NCBI GenBank assembly: GCA_035772405.1
Contig: JAYKKM010000126.1
Span: 124,001 to 188,000 of the forward strand
DNA length: 64,000 nt
Source: Chrysogorgia sp. JL179-B06
Taxonomy: Eukaryota > Cnidaria > Anthozoa > Scleralcyonacea > Chrysogorgiidae
Direction of reading: 5' to 3'
The notes under the pieces were generated by a model. The model was not told the DNA's origin and ran no database searches. It was given only the letters and a program-made list of their open reading frames with translations. A program made the position numbers and the translations under genes. The stretch's first letter is position 1, and every line of letters begins with the position of its first letter. Below, in pieces: positions 45,859 through 57,269 of this stretch.

Positions 45859-46637
45859 CTTCACAAAAAGCTCAGGCAAATAAGCCATTTTTACAATAAC
45901 GTAATTTGACTATGTTAAGGCCGTGGTGTTACACGTAGCATTTTTCGTACATCTTGCATCGCAAAAACGAGCATGTTTAGCGTGTGACATCCCGTATAAC
46001 TGATTTTTTCAGGTTTACAAGTTGCATAAAAACTTGATTGGGTTTCTACTTCCGCATCAAATTTTTACAAGTTGTTCCGGCGAGCACAATTACCACGCGG
46101 TGTAACATTGGTCGTGCAATTTCATTTGGTCAAATCTCACTCCAATTTTATCTAATTATCTTCCCTCTAGTATTTGTGTCGTTCACCAACTTATCCTATC
46201 AAAAATGAGGATTCGTAAAAGCTTTTCTTTTTAAAGTTTGCTCATTGTTAGTATTGTTGTTCTCCATGTTGGATTGCTTTGCAACTCGCAAATAACACAT
46301 TTTTTTCCATCAGTTTACGAGAACACAAGATCTAACCTTAATGAATTGAATATTAAGTGTATATGGCATTGACTTGGATAAGTGGCTCAATATACATTTT
46401 CCCTTATTGACACATGGGCCTAACCTGCCTATATATAAGTTACCCCCGTATGCTAAAATCTACAATATAATAACTAATGTAAGGTTTTGCGTTTAGTTGC
46501 TTATAAAATATTGATATATAAAAGGAACTAGCTAAGTAGAAAATAACTAGTGCTCGAGAATCTATGTCATCGCATTGTTTTCAATAGCTCCTCGCCAGCA
46601 AATTTCAGAAGAAAAACTACCTCCATGGTAGTCCTTT
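45859..46637. other. 3' flank of the homeobox exon; no other gene seen
   Basis: About 780 bp. It would hold the 3' UTR of the homeobox gene, read to the left on the minus strand. I see no clear AATAAA on that strand close to the stop. A short open plus-strand frame overlapping the exon (46550-46741) is a shadow. Confidence 0.4.
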
Positions 46638-46879
46638 TCAATACCAAGGGAAGCCATTACTTAGACATTTGCTTTTCACGTGTTCTCTCTTTAGCTTCAT
46701 TCGGCGATTTTGAAACCAAATTTTCACTTGTTTCTCAGTGAGACAAAGCTCTGTGGCCAGCCGCCATCTTTTCAGTCCCACTACGTACATATTCTGACGA
46801 AATTCCTCTTCCAATCTTGTTAACTGATAAGGAGTGAACAAGGTGCGTTTCCTTTTGTCGTTTGTCGTTAACCCAAGTT
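46638..46879 (-). CDS. Homeobox gene, terminal exon (ANTP class, Not/Emx/Vax-like)
   Basis: The exon encodes a complete 60-residue homeodomain. It opens [19 protein letters not shown], continues with [20 protein letters not shown], and closes with [20 protein letters not shown]. Numbered in the standard way it has R5, L16, F20, Q50, W48, F49, N51 and R53, the DNA-contact and core set of an ANTP-class Q50 homeodomain. Helix 2 starts YVVG, as in Emx and Vax; the FTPxQLxRLExEF start and general pattern also recall Not. It is followed by about 14 residues and TGA at 46638. The exon starts at a good 3' splice site (46880-46881, CAATTTCTAG), so earlier exons lie to the right, beyond or hidden by the retrotransposon at 47.3-49 kb. 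The protein would be a nuclear transcription factor. The domain is intact. Orthology is unresolved. Confidence 0.87.
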
Positions 46880-46895
46880 CTAGAAATTGAAAAAC
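46880..46895 (-). promoter_or_regulatory. 3' splice acceptor of the homeobox exon
   Basis: On the minus strand TTTTTGTTTTTCAATTTCTAG (given in part) precedes AACTTGGG. It has a pyrimidine-rich tract and an AG, placed eight codons before the homeodomain, where an intron is common. The frame remains open upstream into low-complexity sequence, which I take as intron. Confidence 0.7.
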
Positions 46896-46979
46896 AAAAA
46901 GTCTTAGCAACAACGTATTGACAAAAATTTGGGGAAAATACATAAACCTTCCATTTGTCATAAACTCAGTCTGTTGCAA

Positions 46980-47163
46980 TGGGGGAAAGAACGAAAGAGA
47001 GAAAGAAGGAATGAGAGAAAGAAAGAAGGAGAGAAGCAAAGAAGAAGAGGGGGAAGAGAAGGAGCGAAGGAATGAATTAGGAATTGGGAAAGACGGAATT
47101 AGGAAAGACGGAATTGGAAAGACAGAAAGACGCGAAGGAAGGAAGGAAGGATGTAAAGAATGA
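46980..47163. repeat. GA-rich tract, left part
   Basis: Purine-rich on the plus strand: runs of GAAAGAGAGAAAGAAGG, GAAGAAGAGGGGGAAGAG and GGAAGGAAGGAAGG. Words such as GAATTAGGAATTGGGAAAG and AGACGGAATT recur in related form at 48978-49010. It is separated from that right-hand tract by an RLE LINE. Confidence 0.85.
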
Positions 47164-47310
47164 GTTAATGTTTTAATGAGTTAATTAATTATTATTTATT
47201 ATTTTTTGTTTATTATCTCTTTTTTATTTATATATATATATATATTATTTTTTTTATTTGTTTATTATTTGTTTATTTATTATTTATTATTTGTTATTGC
47301 ATGACTGCAT
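47164..47310. repeat. AT-rich low-complexity spacer
   Basis: TTATTATTTATTATTTTTTG and TTTATTATTTGTTTATT words, (TA)n at 47229-47247. May be the 5' side of the LINE insertion or part of an old tail. Confidence 0.7.
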
Positions 47311-48985
47311 GAAAGACCGAACATGCAATGGAATGACAAGAAATGCGCGGTGATGAATGTTAAAAGAGGAAATCTGGACGAACAGTCTCAACTCAAGTTA
47401 AATGATTCAACGCTGATTGAATCAGTAACTGCGAATAAACCTTACAAATTTCTTGGCATACACGAACATTTGGGTCCAGTCAAAAGTACTATCTATGAGA
47501 AAGCTAGCAAAGAATTCATACAACGAGTTTGGGTCATATGGGCATCACCTCTCTCCGACCTATTCAAAGTGATTGCCACCAATACATTTGCAATGTCCGC
47601 CATTTCCTATTTCATGACCACCACGGAATGGACAATCCACCAGTTACAGGAACTAGACTGAGAGGTTCGAAAGATTCTTACGGACAATGGAGGAAGACAT
47701 TCGTGTGCTTCTGTACCTCTTCTATACCTGTCGCGATCGTAAGGAGGTAGAGGCCTGAAAAGCGTGGAACAGGAATATAAAGAACTAAGAATTAAAAGCG
47801 CCATACATATATGCGCTTCGAACGACCCAGCAGTCAAAACAGCCGCTTTGGCTGACTGAGCAAGAAGAGATAGAGGAAGAAGATCCATTATAAAAGATGC
47901 CGAGAAATATGCCGAAGAACTAGGCATTGAAATTTGTGTAAACAACAATCCTGAATGGAACATCAGATTTTCCACCGAAGCTGATGGCGAAAAGGTTGTT
48001 ACAGATGAGACAAAAATCAAGCCACTGCTACGAGAAGGGAGAAATGCCACCTTAAGAAACGATATTACCAATCAGCCATGGCTAGGTCGCTACACCAAAC
48101 AGCAGTGGGAAATTCCCATGGCTAAATGGGTGGAAAGGATGCCCCACTGATGTCGTGGATGATATGGAAGAAATCGTTCAGCAATTGATCCCTACCCGTG
48201 TCTATTACAGCGTCAAACTTGGGCAAGATACTACCAGCAATTTTTGTCATGGAAAGCAAGAAACTGTTTCGCATCTATTGTCAGGATGTGAACGGTTTTC
48301 GCAGACGGAGTATCTATATCGACACAATAATGTTTTAAAATGCCTGTATTTTTCATTGTTGCAACAATTCGGTATTATTAAAACAATTCCACCACCAAAT
48401 AGTGAAATTGAACGCAAGCCTGTGGAAAATAATAATGATGTAGAGATTCTACTGGGATATCCAAATCCTCTCGTCTGGAAGTCAACTCATAACATCAATA
48501 GAGCAGCGTTAACAGACCAGATATGGTATTAATTAACTAAAAAACAAAGACGGTGGTAGTTATTGAATGCAGTTGCCCGTGGATAACAAAACATGCAAAA
48601 GAAAGATGGAGATAAGACAGAGAAATATCGAGAAGTTAGAGCCGTACTCGAGAGAAGATATGAAGATTTCCATGTGTACCAAATCAATGTTCTTCTGCAG
48701 GATGTGATCGGACACTCTGTTAGTAGGACAAGAGAAAGAAGTGAAGGCTGTATTAAAGAGAATGCAAAAAGCGGTCATTTTTGGTTCAATTCGCATAAAA
48801 AAATGTATTTAAAGCGTTCAGACTAAATGTTTTATTATATTAGGTTATTGACAGTTTGAATATTTTTGTAAATACATTTTTATTATTTAGGTTGTTAAAA
48901 ATCTCTAGGTCACTCATTTTGAGCCCTGAGATTATTTTTTGTAACATTTTGTTAAACCAAGACAATTAACAAAGAATTAGGGAAG
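47311..48985 (+). mobile_element. RLE-type LINE, 3' part
   Basis: Begins downstream of the RT catalytic region and carries the linker, a zinc-knuckle remnant and an endonuclease remnant. Then comes a 3' UTR to about 48985, where GA-rich sequence resumes. It is different in sequence from the RLE element at 23.9-26.1 kb. It stands between two GA-rich tracts that look like halves of one microsatellite. Confidence 0.75.
47323..48826 (+). pseudogene. RLE-LINE ORF C-terminal region
   Basis: Pieces in order: MQWNDKKCAVMNVKRGNLDE, then NKPYKFLGIHEHLG (thumb), TNTFAMSAISYFM, a stop at 47659, then KILTDNGGRHS and SGGRGLKSVEQEYKELRIKS (GGRGxxSxE motif). Next are IIKDAEKYAEELGIEI, LREGRNATLRNDITNQPWLG and QQWEIPMAKWVE. 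A frameshift near 48150 leads to KQETVSHLLSGC, part of a Cys/His knuckle with its first Cys region disturbed. The endonuclease core follows: ALTDQIWY and, in another frame, VVVIECSCPWI with the catalytic Glu at 48565-48567, then a C-terminal tail. Several stops; inactive. The family resembles R2-like LINEs with an RLE. Confidence 0.75.
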
Positions 48986-49042
48986 AAGGAAAGACGAAAA
49001 AACGGAAAGGAGGAAAGAAGGAAAGAAGGAAAAAAGGAATTT
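48970..49042. repeat. GA-rich tract, right part
   Basis: AGGGAAGAAGGAAAGACG, AACGGAAAGGAGG and AAGAAGGAAAGAAGG. Matches the style and some words of 46980-47163. Confidence 0.85.
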
Positions 49043-49239
49043 TTAATTTTGCATTGTGTATCGGTCACACTATATGAACCAACACTTTAACGTCGCTGCT
49101 TCATCATCTCAAATTAATAGTTCAAATTGAATGTGGTCAAAGCAACACACTAGCGATAAAGACGACGGTGGCGGTAAATAAGCATTCGAGATTTTAGCAT
49201 TTAAAGTGCCTACTTGGGATTTTTATGTATTTATAAAAA

Positions 49240-49425
49240 AAATAGTTGCTTGTGGCGTCACCCCAGGGTCACAAAAAGACGTTGCTATTCAACAGTAAAA
49301 TACGAAGAAAGTTTTGGAATCGATTTTTCTCTAAACAGGTCTGTCTGAGCTCAAAGCAAACCCTCTTCGTGTTTTACTGTTGAATCACTATGTGTGTCGC
49401 TGGGTGACGTCACTTCCTGTACGTA
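49240..49425. mobile_element. MITE-like inverted repeat with GTGACGTCAC-type ends
   Basis: Left GGCGTCACCCCAGGGTCAC, ATTCAACAGTAAAATACGAA and GAAAGTTTT pair with right GTTTTACTGTTGAAT and GCTGGGTGACGTCAC. A TCGATTTTTCTC core lies in between. About 185 bp, no frame, no clear target-site duplication. Confidence 0.65.
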
Positions 49426-50059
49426 GTTTATCGACTTTCTGGCATGAAAGTAAAACTTTAGCTGATCATAATATTAAGCAATTATTATTAGAACGTGCCA
49501 CATATTATAAATATTTAAAAATCACAAATACGATATATAGGCACAAAAGAGTTGTATAGACTGCTTTGATGTCAATTTTAACCGTTCTGTCGGGTCAAAG
49601 AAAACGCATTTTGAATCAGGCTCTGTACTCCCCCTTCCAAAAATATTAACTTACCTAATTATATCCATAAACATTACTCCCGTCACGTTACTCCCCCATC
49701 ACCTGGAAGTGAAGTTAGGGGGTAGGAAGGAAGTCGGGTGTAATGGGTTTTATTATAACCTGGACGATGATCGAGAATGAGCATGAAATCTTGTTGGTCA
49801 CCAGTCACATTAACTGGATAACATCAAGGGAATCGAGGTATATAATCGTCAGAATTTTGTCACTTAACCATGCAAATAACCGCTAACTCCAAAAACAACT
49901 TAGATCCTACCCCCAATATGAGTTTTCTAACCCTAACTCCCCGCATTAAGTGTCTTCCTACTGCCAATACAAGAAACATTAACATTTTTAAAAAACTTAT
50001 TTAATCTTATGTTTTTGATATATTCATTTCTTTATTTTTTAGTTAACTATTTAGTTAAC
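49426..50059. other. No gene recognised
   Basis: About 630 bp. Contains CGCTAACTCCAAAAACAACT followed by TAGATCCTACCCCC near 49880, a variant of the dispersed CTAACCCCAAAACAAC motif. No frame. Confidence 0.4.
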
Positions 50060-50160
50060 TAATTATATATAAATTTGTAATTATTTTTGTACAATTTAGT
50101 CCAGGTCCTTCCTGAAAATCACCTCCTGGGATCGAAAAGATTATTAAATTCAATTCAATC
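50060..50160 (+). mobile_element. LINE 3'-end scrap
   Basis: GTCCAGGTCCTTCCTGAAAA, CACCTCCTGGGATCG and a tail AATTCAATTCAAT. CAGGTCCTT recurs at the 3' ends of the LINEs at 10053 and 23547, and a complementary-like CCTCCTGG follows. No coding part is attached. Confidence is limited because the match is short. Confidence 0.4.
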
Positions 50161-50520
50161 ATGTCACTTTTATTATAGTAACTCTCTCTGATTGGTTATT
50201 ACATGCATATTTTATGACAACGCTGTAATTATATATTTAGCACTTCGCAAACACTAGTACAGCAGGCTCAACAGTAAGCAAAATAAAAAGGTATTTAAAG
50301 TCGTAAGTGACCGGTCATCTAAACACTTACAATTGCGCTCTGCCGGTCACATAGTTTTTTGCAAAACCGTGACAGGCTGTTGATCATATAGTCACTAAAT
50401 AATTTCACTGAACAAGGCAAAAGCTTTTAATACCATTAGTATTTTAAAAACAGTATTATTATTAGCCATATATGATATCTTACACAAAATGTCAAATGGT
50501 TATTAGTTTACTATATTTAA

Positions 50521-50772
50521 TTTATCACTCGTTTAGGTGAACGGAATATCCCAACATGTTAGAAGCCCAATTGATAGGGGTTCCAAGGGCCTACGATTTA
50601 AGGTCGTTATCCGAGAAGACGCGAAAGTCTTACCATTTGCTGGTGTTATTGCAAAGGCAGCACTTTCTCCTCAATTATTTTTAAGACCGAGTGGTGGTCC
50701 GACCCAGAATTTGAACCAGTCTCTCGGCTCATAGACATATGTGGTAACCACAAGACCACACCAGACTTAGAC
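50521..50772 (-). mobile_element. tRNA-derived SINE, copy 2
   Basis: Reverse-strand copy of the 35881-36125 repeat. The tRNA head is better kept here. On the minus strand GTCTAAGTCTGGTGTGGTC and TTGTGGTTACCAC (A-box region, plus 50743-50760) precede GGTTCAAATTC (B box, plus 50707-50717) and TGGGTCGGACCACC. The body matches copy 1 down to GAGTGATAAA at the left end. Pol III would transcribe it from the minus strand. Two copies in opposite orientation 14.5 kb apart argue for a dispersed family. Confidence 0.8.
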
Positions 50773-51324
50773 TTCCACAGGTCGAGATATGTTTCCATTT
50801 CCGGACAGTATGCTCTTCGTTTTAATACTGACTAACTTAGCATATTTCTCGTCGTATCCCGCGGAATACTAGTCATAAATCCGCTGACAATATTAGGCGA
50901 CCGCAGGCTCAAGGTGATTCCGGGACGAGTCTTTGTCTATGTTATTGCATCATCCCGTCAGGCTTTGCGAAACTGAACGTTATAAATTTACTAAATCTTC
51001 ACGCGTGCTTTCTTTCTTCGCTTCCCTGATCCATGTTTGATCAAGCTTTTCGAAGTCAAATGTTCTTTCATGGACAAGTTATACTACATTCACAGACATA
51101 GTAATGTCGCTGGCAAGTATCGTGGTTTTATACGCTGACAATGCTTTAATACAATTGCACATGCACGCCGATCGCGGTAGACCTAGGTCCGCGATCTCAA
51201 ATTCAGGTAAACATGCTGTGTTGATATTATCTGAAGACACGTGTGTTATGTATTTGTACTCGGTAATTCCAGATCTGTTTTCCTAATTGAAATCGAGTAT
51301 ATATTGGCCGGCCGAGATAATCAG
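50773..51324. other. No gene recognised
   Basis: About 550 bp of mixed composition. Short open frames only (such as 51104-51286), with no domain. Confidence 0.4.
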
Positions 51325-52075
51325 TAGCGTCGAGAGGGGGTGGGGGTAGGCGGGTAATTACCCCGGGGGCCGGGCCAAGAAGGGGCCCGCAAAAAATTGG
51401 GTCCATGAAGATATCATATATTATATTATTAATTAACAAAAACTTGCTGCTGGGACCCAGCAAAACCTTGGTAAGTTGATCATTGCTGGGAAACTTTTTG
51501 GTCCTGGCAAAGACTTATTATTCGTAATAATAATATATAGTATTTTGTCAAAACTAACGGAGTTACAGGCCCCCAGTCCTAGCATTGCAAAATGATCGGG
51601 GTAATAAAATTTACGTCAACGGAAATATTTTGTAGCTGTTGATTTCTACAGGCCAAAACATACAGTCGACCCTGCTGCTTTCAGCTTTCTGATAAACTTA
51701 CTTTTAGTTGGACCTAACGTTACAACTCACTGGATTAGCGTTAAGCTTCTCAAAGGTTCAAATTTCAAGATTGCCGCATTGACGCGTCGATACAGACAAA
51801 CAACTGAAACAAGGGAGCCATAAACAATTATTGCATCACTAGGTTCTTCTTTTAATTTAAGATACGTTTTAAGTTTTTGAGATTCAACTATACAAAATTT
51901 TTAAAAAAACTATGGAAAACCGGCTGTGTAGTCAGTAGTCTACGTAATTTATTTACTTACACGTAATTAATTCGTCTGCGCTTCCGGTCCCGATGGTTTG
52001 CGTTTGGTTTGTTCACTTCAAGATAACGCTATTGAAACTAAAAATATCGGAGGGCCGAGGGGGCCCGCGCACAAA
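51325..52075. repeat. Possible transposon bounded by G/C-rich ends
   Basis: At the left, GAGAGGGGGTGGGGGTAGGC, TTACCCCGGGGGCCGGGCC and AGGGGCCCGC stand out sharply from AT-rich surroundings. At the right, GGAGGGCCGAGGGGGCCCGC has a similar look (52047-52070). The interior is AT-rich and without frames. This could be one non-autonomous element of about 750 bp, or two unrelated G/C-rich scraps. Confidence 0.35.
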
Positions 52076-53361
52076 GAATGTTCAAAAATCTACGACGAAG
52101 CGGCCTTCATATTGCCGATTAATTTCTAAGTACATAAACAGGTTTTTTTGGACTCGGTAATTCTAAATCTGTTTTCAGAATCGAAATCGGTTCAATATTT
52201 AGCGAGATAACGTTCAAAATCAACTTATAAACATGCATTCTATTCCGATTTGTTATCAACACTTATATATATGGCGTGCGAGGTATGCAGGGTTAGAATG
52301 AAACTCTTGGGGGTATTGACCAGTGCATGTGCCTTCTTTCTTTTCGATCGAGTGGTTCGAACTGAAGTGTTTTTGTTAGCTGCTTCTTTGGAAGGGTTTG
52401 AAGTCAGTTATGTGGCTGGGGAGTATTTTGTTTTCCTTTCATGTCGCGATAATGGCTGACTCAGCAGTTATACCCTAATTCCCCGAGCGGGCGTCTTGTT
52501 TTAGTATGATACTATTACTTCCCAAGACAAAACCTTTTAAATGAAAAAATAACTGCGAATAAATTCATGGCTGCCATTCAATTCGTTCATGAAATTTTCC
52601 GATTAATCCAGGATTATGCTAAGCTTATTGAGTTTTAAACAACCAGGCCACGAAGATATGAAAATGCTCTGGGTGACAAGCTGATATGTATATTACCCCA
52701 CATGTGGGGCCATTAGTTAGCTATTTCAGGTAGCTTGACACATATAGTGAGGTTGCGTATGAAGCATAAAATTTGTTAGAGGGCAGAACACCTCCCTTGC
52801 CCCTTATACGCCTTGCTTGTTATTCAATCGGAACATTCTTTCGAAGTGTTATATTCTTTCTGAAAAAAAAACATGTCATGTTGGGAGACTTCTTCCACTT
52901 GAGAACGTCGATTTAGTTATTGCATTTCAAGAGAGTGTCACTGGTCACGCACCGAATGCCGTCTTTTCGCGGTTAAGACTGCCCTTGCTAGAAAGTTCTC
53001 AGGAGACTTAATTATAGCTATGTGCGGTTGGCTGTTGAATTATTGATAACAGTTTTGACAACGAGTACTGGTTATTCTTTTAAATATATTGTAGGAAATT
53101 CCGAAGGAAATCGCGCTTTTCGAGGTGCAAGCAGGCTAAGCACTTCATGATCTACGACAACCCGGCGACCGCAGCAGTCAAAAAGCAATATAAACTTTAG
53201 CATTTAAAAGAAACCACGGTTGATTGACACTATATTTGACATGGAAAAGCTCGTTTATGATTTCAAAAACATGTTGTTGCTTCTAAAACGATGCGGTTTG
53301 TCATATTTGTGTTGAAGTCAGTTGAAGCAACAGCTCGCAAATCTCCGCGAGTTAAGACGCT
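52076..53361. other. No gene recognised
   Basis: About 1.3 kb. A 69-codon plus-strand frame (52250-52459) with a hydrophobic middle and a 64-codon frame (52817-53011) have no recognisable domain, no splice context and no homology that I know. Left uncalled. Confidence 0.4.
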
Positions 53362-53585
53362 GTTACACTGTGCAATGTTTCATGCAACTTGTCTCGCAAC
53401 GGCTCAATCTGTTAACGTTGCGTGAAAGGGAGTATAATACACGAGACAACGTTTCGTGAAACTTGATCCGTAAAGTTTCGCCATCTTTGTGTTTGTGACA
53501 AGGAACGTATGCGTGAGCACCGGGGTCGTCAAATAGGAAAATTGCGAGACAAGTTCCAGAGCCGAGACATTGTGCAACGCTGAAA
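53362..53585. mobile_element. Degenerate MITE with GTTACACTGTGCAA ends
   Basis: Left arm GTTACACTGTGCAATGTTTC and ATGCAACTTGTCTCGCAACG. The right arm is a diverged complement: TTGCGAGACAAGTTCC and GACATTGTGCAACGC. About 220 bp. A second inverted pair, AACGTTGCGTGAAA and TTTCGTGAAAC, lies inside. Confidence 0.55.
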
Positions 53586-55768
<2,183 letters not shown>

Positions 55769-55835
55769 CACAGCTATACTCACACCTCTTGTATACAGCC
55801 TACAGGAGGCTTTACCGGCAACAATTTAATTTTTT

Positions 55836-55839
<4 letters not shown>

Positions 55840-55876
<37 letters not shown>
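55840..55876. repeat. (TA)n tract at the 5' side of a Penelope fragment
   Basis: About 37 bp of TA. The Penelope GIY-YIG coding sequence begins directly after it, at TTAGGATTAGATTTAAC. Confidence 0.95.
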
Positions 55877-55879
<3 letters not shown>

Positions 55880-55889
55880 GATTAGATTT

Positions 55890-56084
55890 AACAATCATAG
55901 GAGCTCCCTTACACGATATGGGAAGGGTAAACGGGGTATGCCGGGTGAACATTTGTATGCACACTTTCATAGTGATGGCCACTCTGGTTTAAGTGATTTG
56001 GAGGTTATGGTAATTGATATTACTGATTTGGCATGTCCTACACAAAGGGAGCGATATTGGGGACTAAATCTTAGAGACTTCTAG
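55890..56084 (+). pseudogene. Penelope GIY-YIG endonuclease C-terminus
   Basis: An unbroken 64-codon frame ending at TAG (56082-56084) begins [20 protein letters not shown]. It continues [26 protein letters not shown], then QRERYWGLNLRDF. HFHxDGHxGLxDxxVxxID and E-x-YW...LNxRDF are the conserved end of Penelope GIY-YIG nucleases, including the late catalytic Glu. The upstream GIY-YIG motif itself and all of the RT are missing. Within the fragment I see no disabling change. Confidence 0.8.
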
Positions 56085-56172
56085 GTATACTTATTGTTAA
56101 TTTATTATTTTAATTTATGTAAATTTTGTGACTTTCTATATATAAGGGACACCTTTCTTGACTTTGATTGCG

Positions 56173-56211
56173 GTTTTCTGAAGAAGGGGCAGTGCCCCGA
56201 AACGTTAAAAC
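56173..56211 (+). ncRNA. Hammerhead-ribozyme-like motif at a Penelope 3' end
   Basis: Parts in order: stem I left GTTTT, core CTGAAGA (56178-56184), an unpaired A, stem II GGGGC-AGT-GCCCC (56186-56198, perfect), GAAA (56199-56202), then C, GTT (56204-56206) and stem I right AAAAC. This is the order of a hammerhead (CUGANGA, stem II, GAAA, stem III, NUH, stem I). Stem III would be only AC/GU, which can pair between two copies. Penelope-like elements are known to carry minimal hammerheads. The extra A before stem II is not canonical, so activity is uncertain. Confidence 0.5.
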
Positions 56212-56284
56212 GTATAGCTGAAATATTTGAATAAAAATTGTTTTTTGTTTGAGCACATGCAGGTTGAAGGTTGGCTGTTTGATG

Positions 56285-56436
<152 letters not shown>

Positions 56437-57007
56437 TCAGCTCACTCCGAAACGTTGTTTAAAACGAACATCGTGACTCCGTACGCTGAGCTTGTAGTTG
56501 GAAAATGTTCTTTGGCTATAACAAATGTTTTGAGACATAATAATTTAGGAAGTATTTGTTTGCGAAACGTCACAACGTGCAAACGCTAATTTAAACCACT
56601 TGTGTGTAAGAAGATTAAAGTGTTGTTCCATTATAGGTGCGGATAAATATACAAAATTTGCGAACATTTTATATTTCCACAGGTTTTTAGAAAACCGCAC
56701 GGCTGCGTGTTTTCAAACGTTTTGAAAAACTGACATAATCGTTTTAAAGTGGATCGGAATTATAGAAAATTAATATGTTAAATGTGTGTTTTGCTTTGTG
56801 TATGCATCATGCGTACACATTCCTGAAACTCCTTTTTGCCTTGGAAAAAGGAAATATTATACACAGCGCAATTGTTAAGATGTGATAATAAGCTACCATT
56901 AGCTAAACATGACCAAGTTAGGCCTTGATGTTATAACACTCATTCTTATTGGTTTTACAGTCTGTTATCAGATCACTAAAAAAAGCAAAAACAAATCACC
57001 AACCGAC
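56437..57007. other. No gene; possible intron of the 57.1-kb exon
   Basis: About 570 bp with no domain. If the exon to the right is real, this is the start of its first intron, read leftwards. Confidence 0.35.
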
Positions 57008-57269
57008 CTTTGTTGTTCTCGGTTACGTCTGCCTCGCGGATCTGCTGAGGATTGCCATTTTGTGTTTGCCCGTTGCCGGAGATCTTGGAACACAAAGGAA
57101 AAGGCTGTTCATCCATTATATCAACGGAATCCCCGTCCACAACAGCATTTAGTTCTTGACAAATTTCTCGATAAGAAAGAGATGTCAGAAGCTTTTCGAG
57201 TTCATCATTCGAGCATGGCGGCTTGCTCATCGCAAAATCTTGGCGCATCATCGGGCTTCGTTTACACAC
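57008..57269 (-). CDS. Candidate first exon of an unknown gene
   Basis: On the minus strand a frame begins at ATG 57269 (MCKRSPMMRQDF), with a likelier start at MSKPPCSNDELEKLLTSL. It continues SYREICQELNAVVDGDSVDI, MDEQPFPLCSK, and an Asn/Gln-rich end QTQNGNPQQIREADVTENN. The amino-acid use looks like a real protein: acidic, with a short predicted helix and a disordered tail. A possible donor AAAG|GTCGGT sits at 57007/57008, though it is weak. I recognise no domain. The region is less AT-rich than its surroundings. The opposite strand also has an open frame (56909-57289), which I take as the shadow. Could be non-coding by chance. Confidence 0.35.

Noticed and set aside
46918..47163. Glu/Arg/Lys-rich frame
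   Set aside because: Translation of a GA-rich microsatellite.
47607..48071. Minus-strand 154-codon frame
   Set aside because: Antisense to RLE-LINE coding sequence with recognisable motifs.
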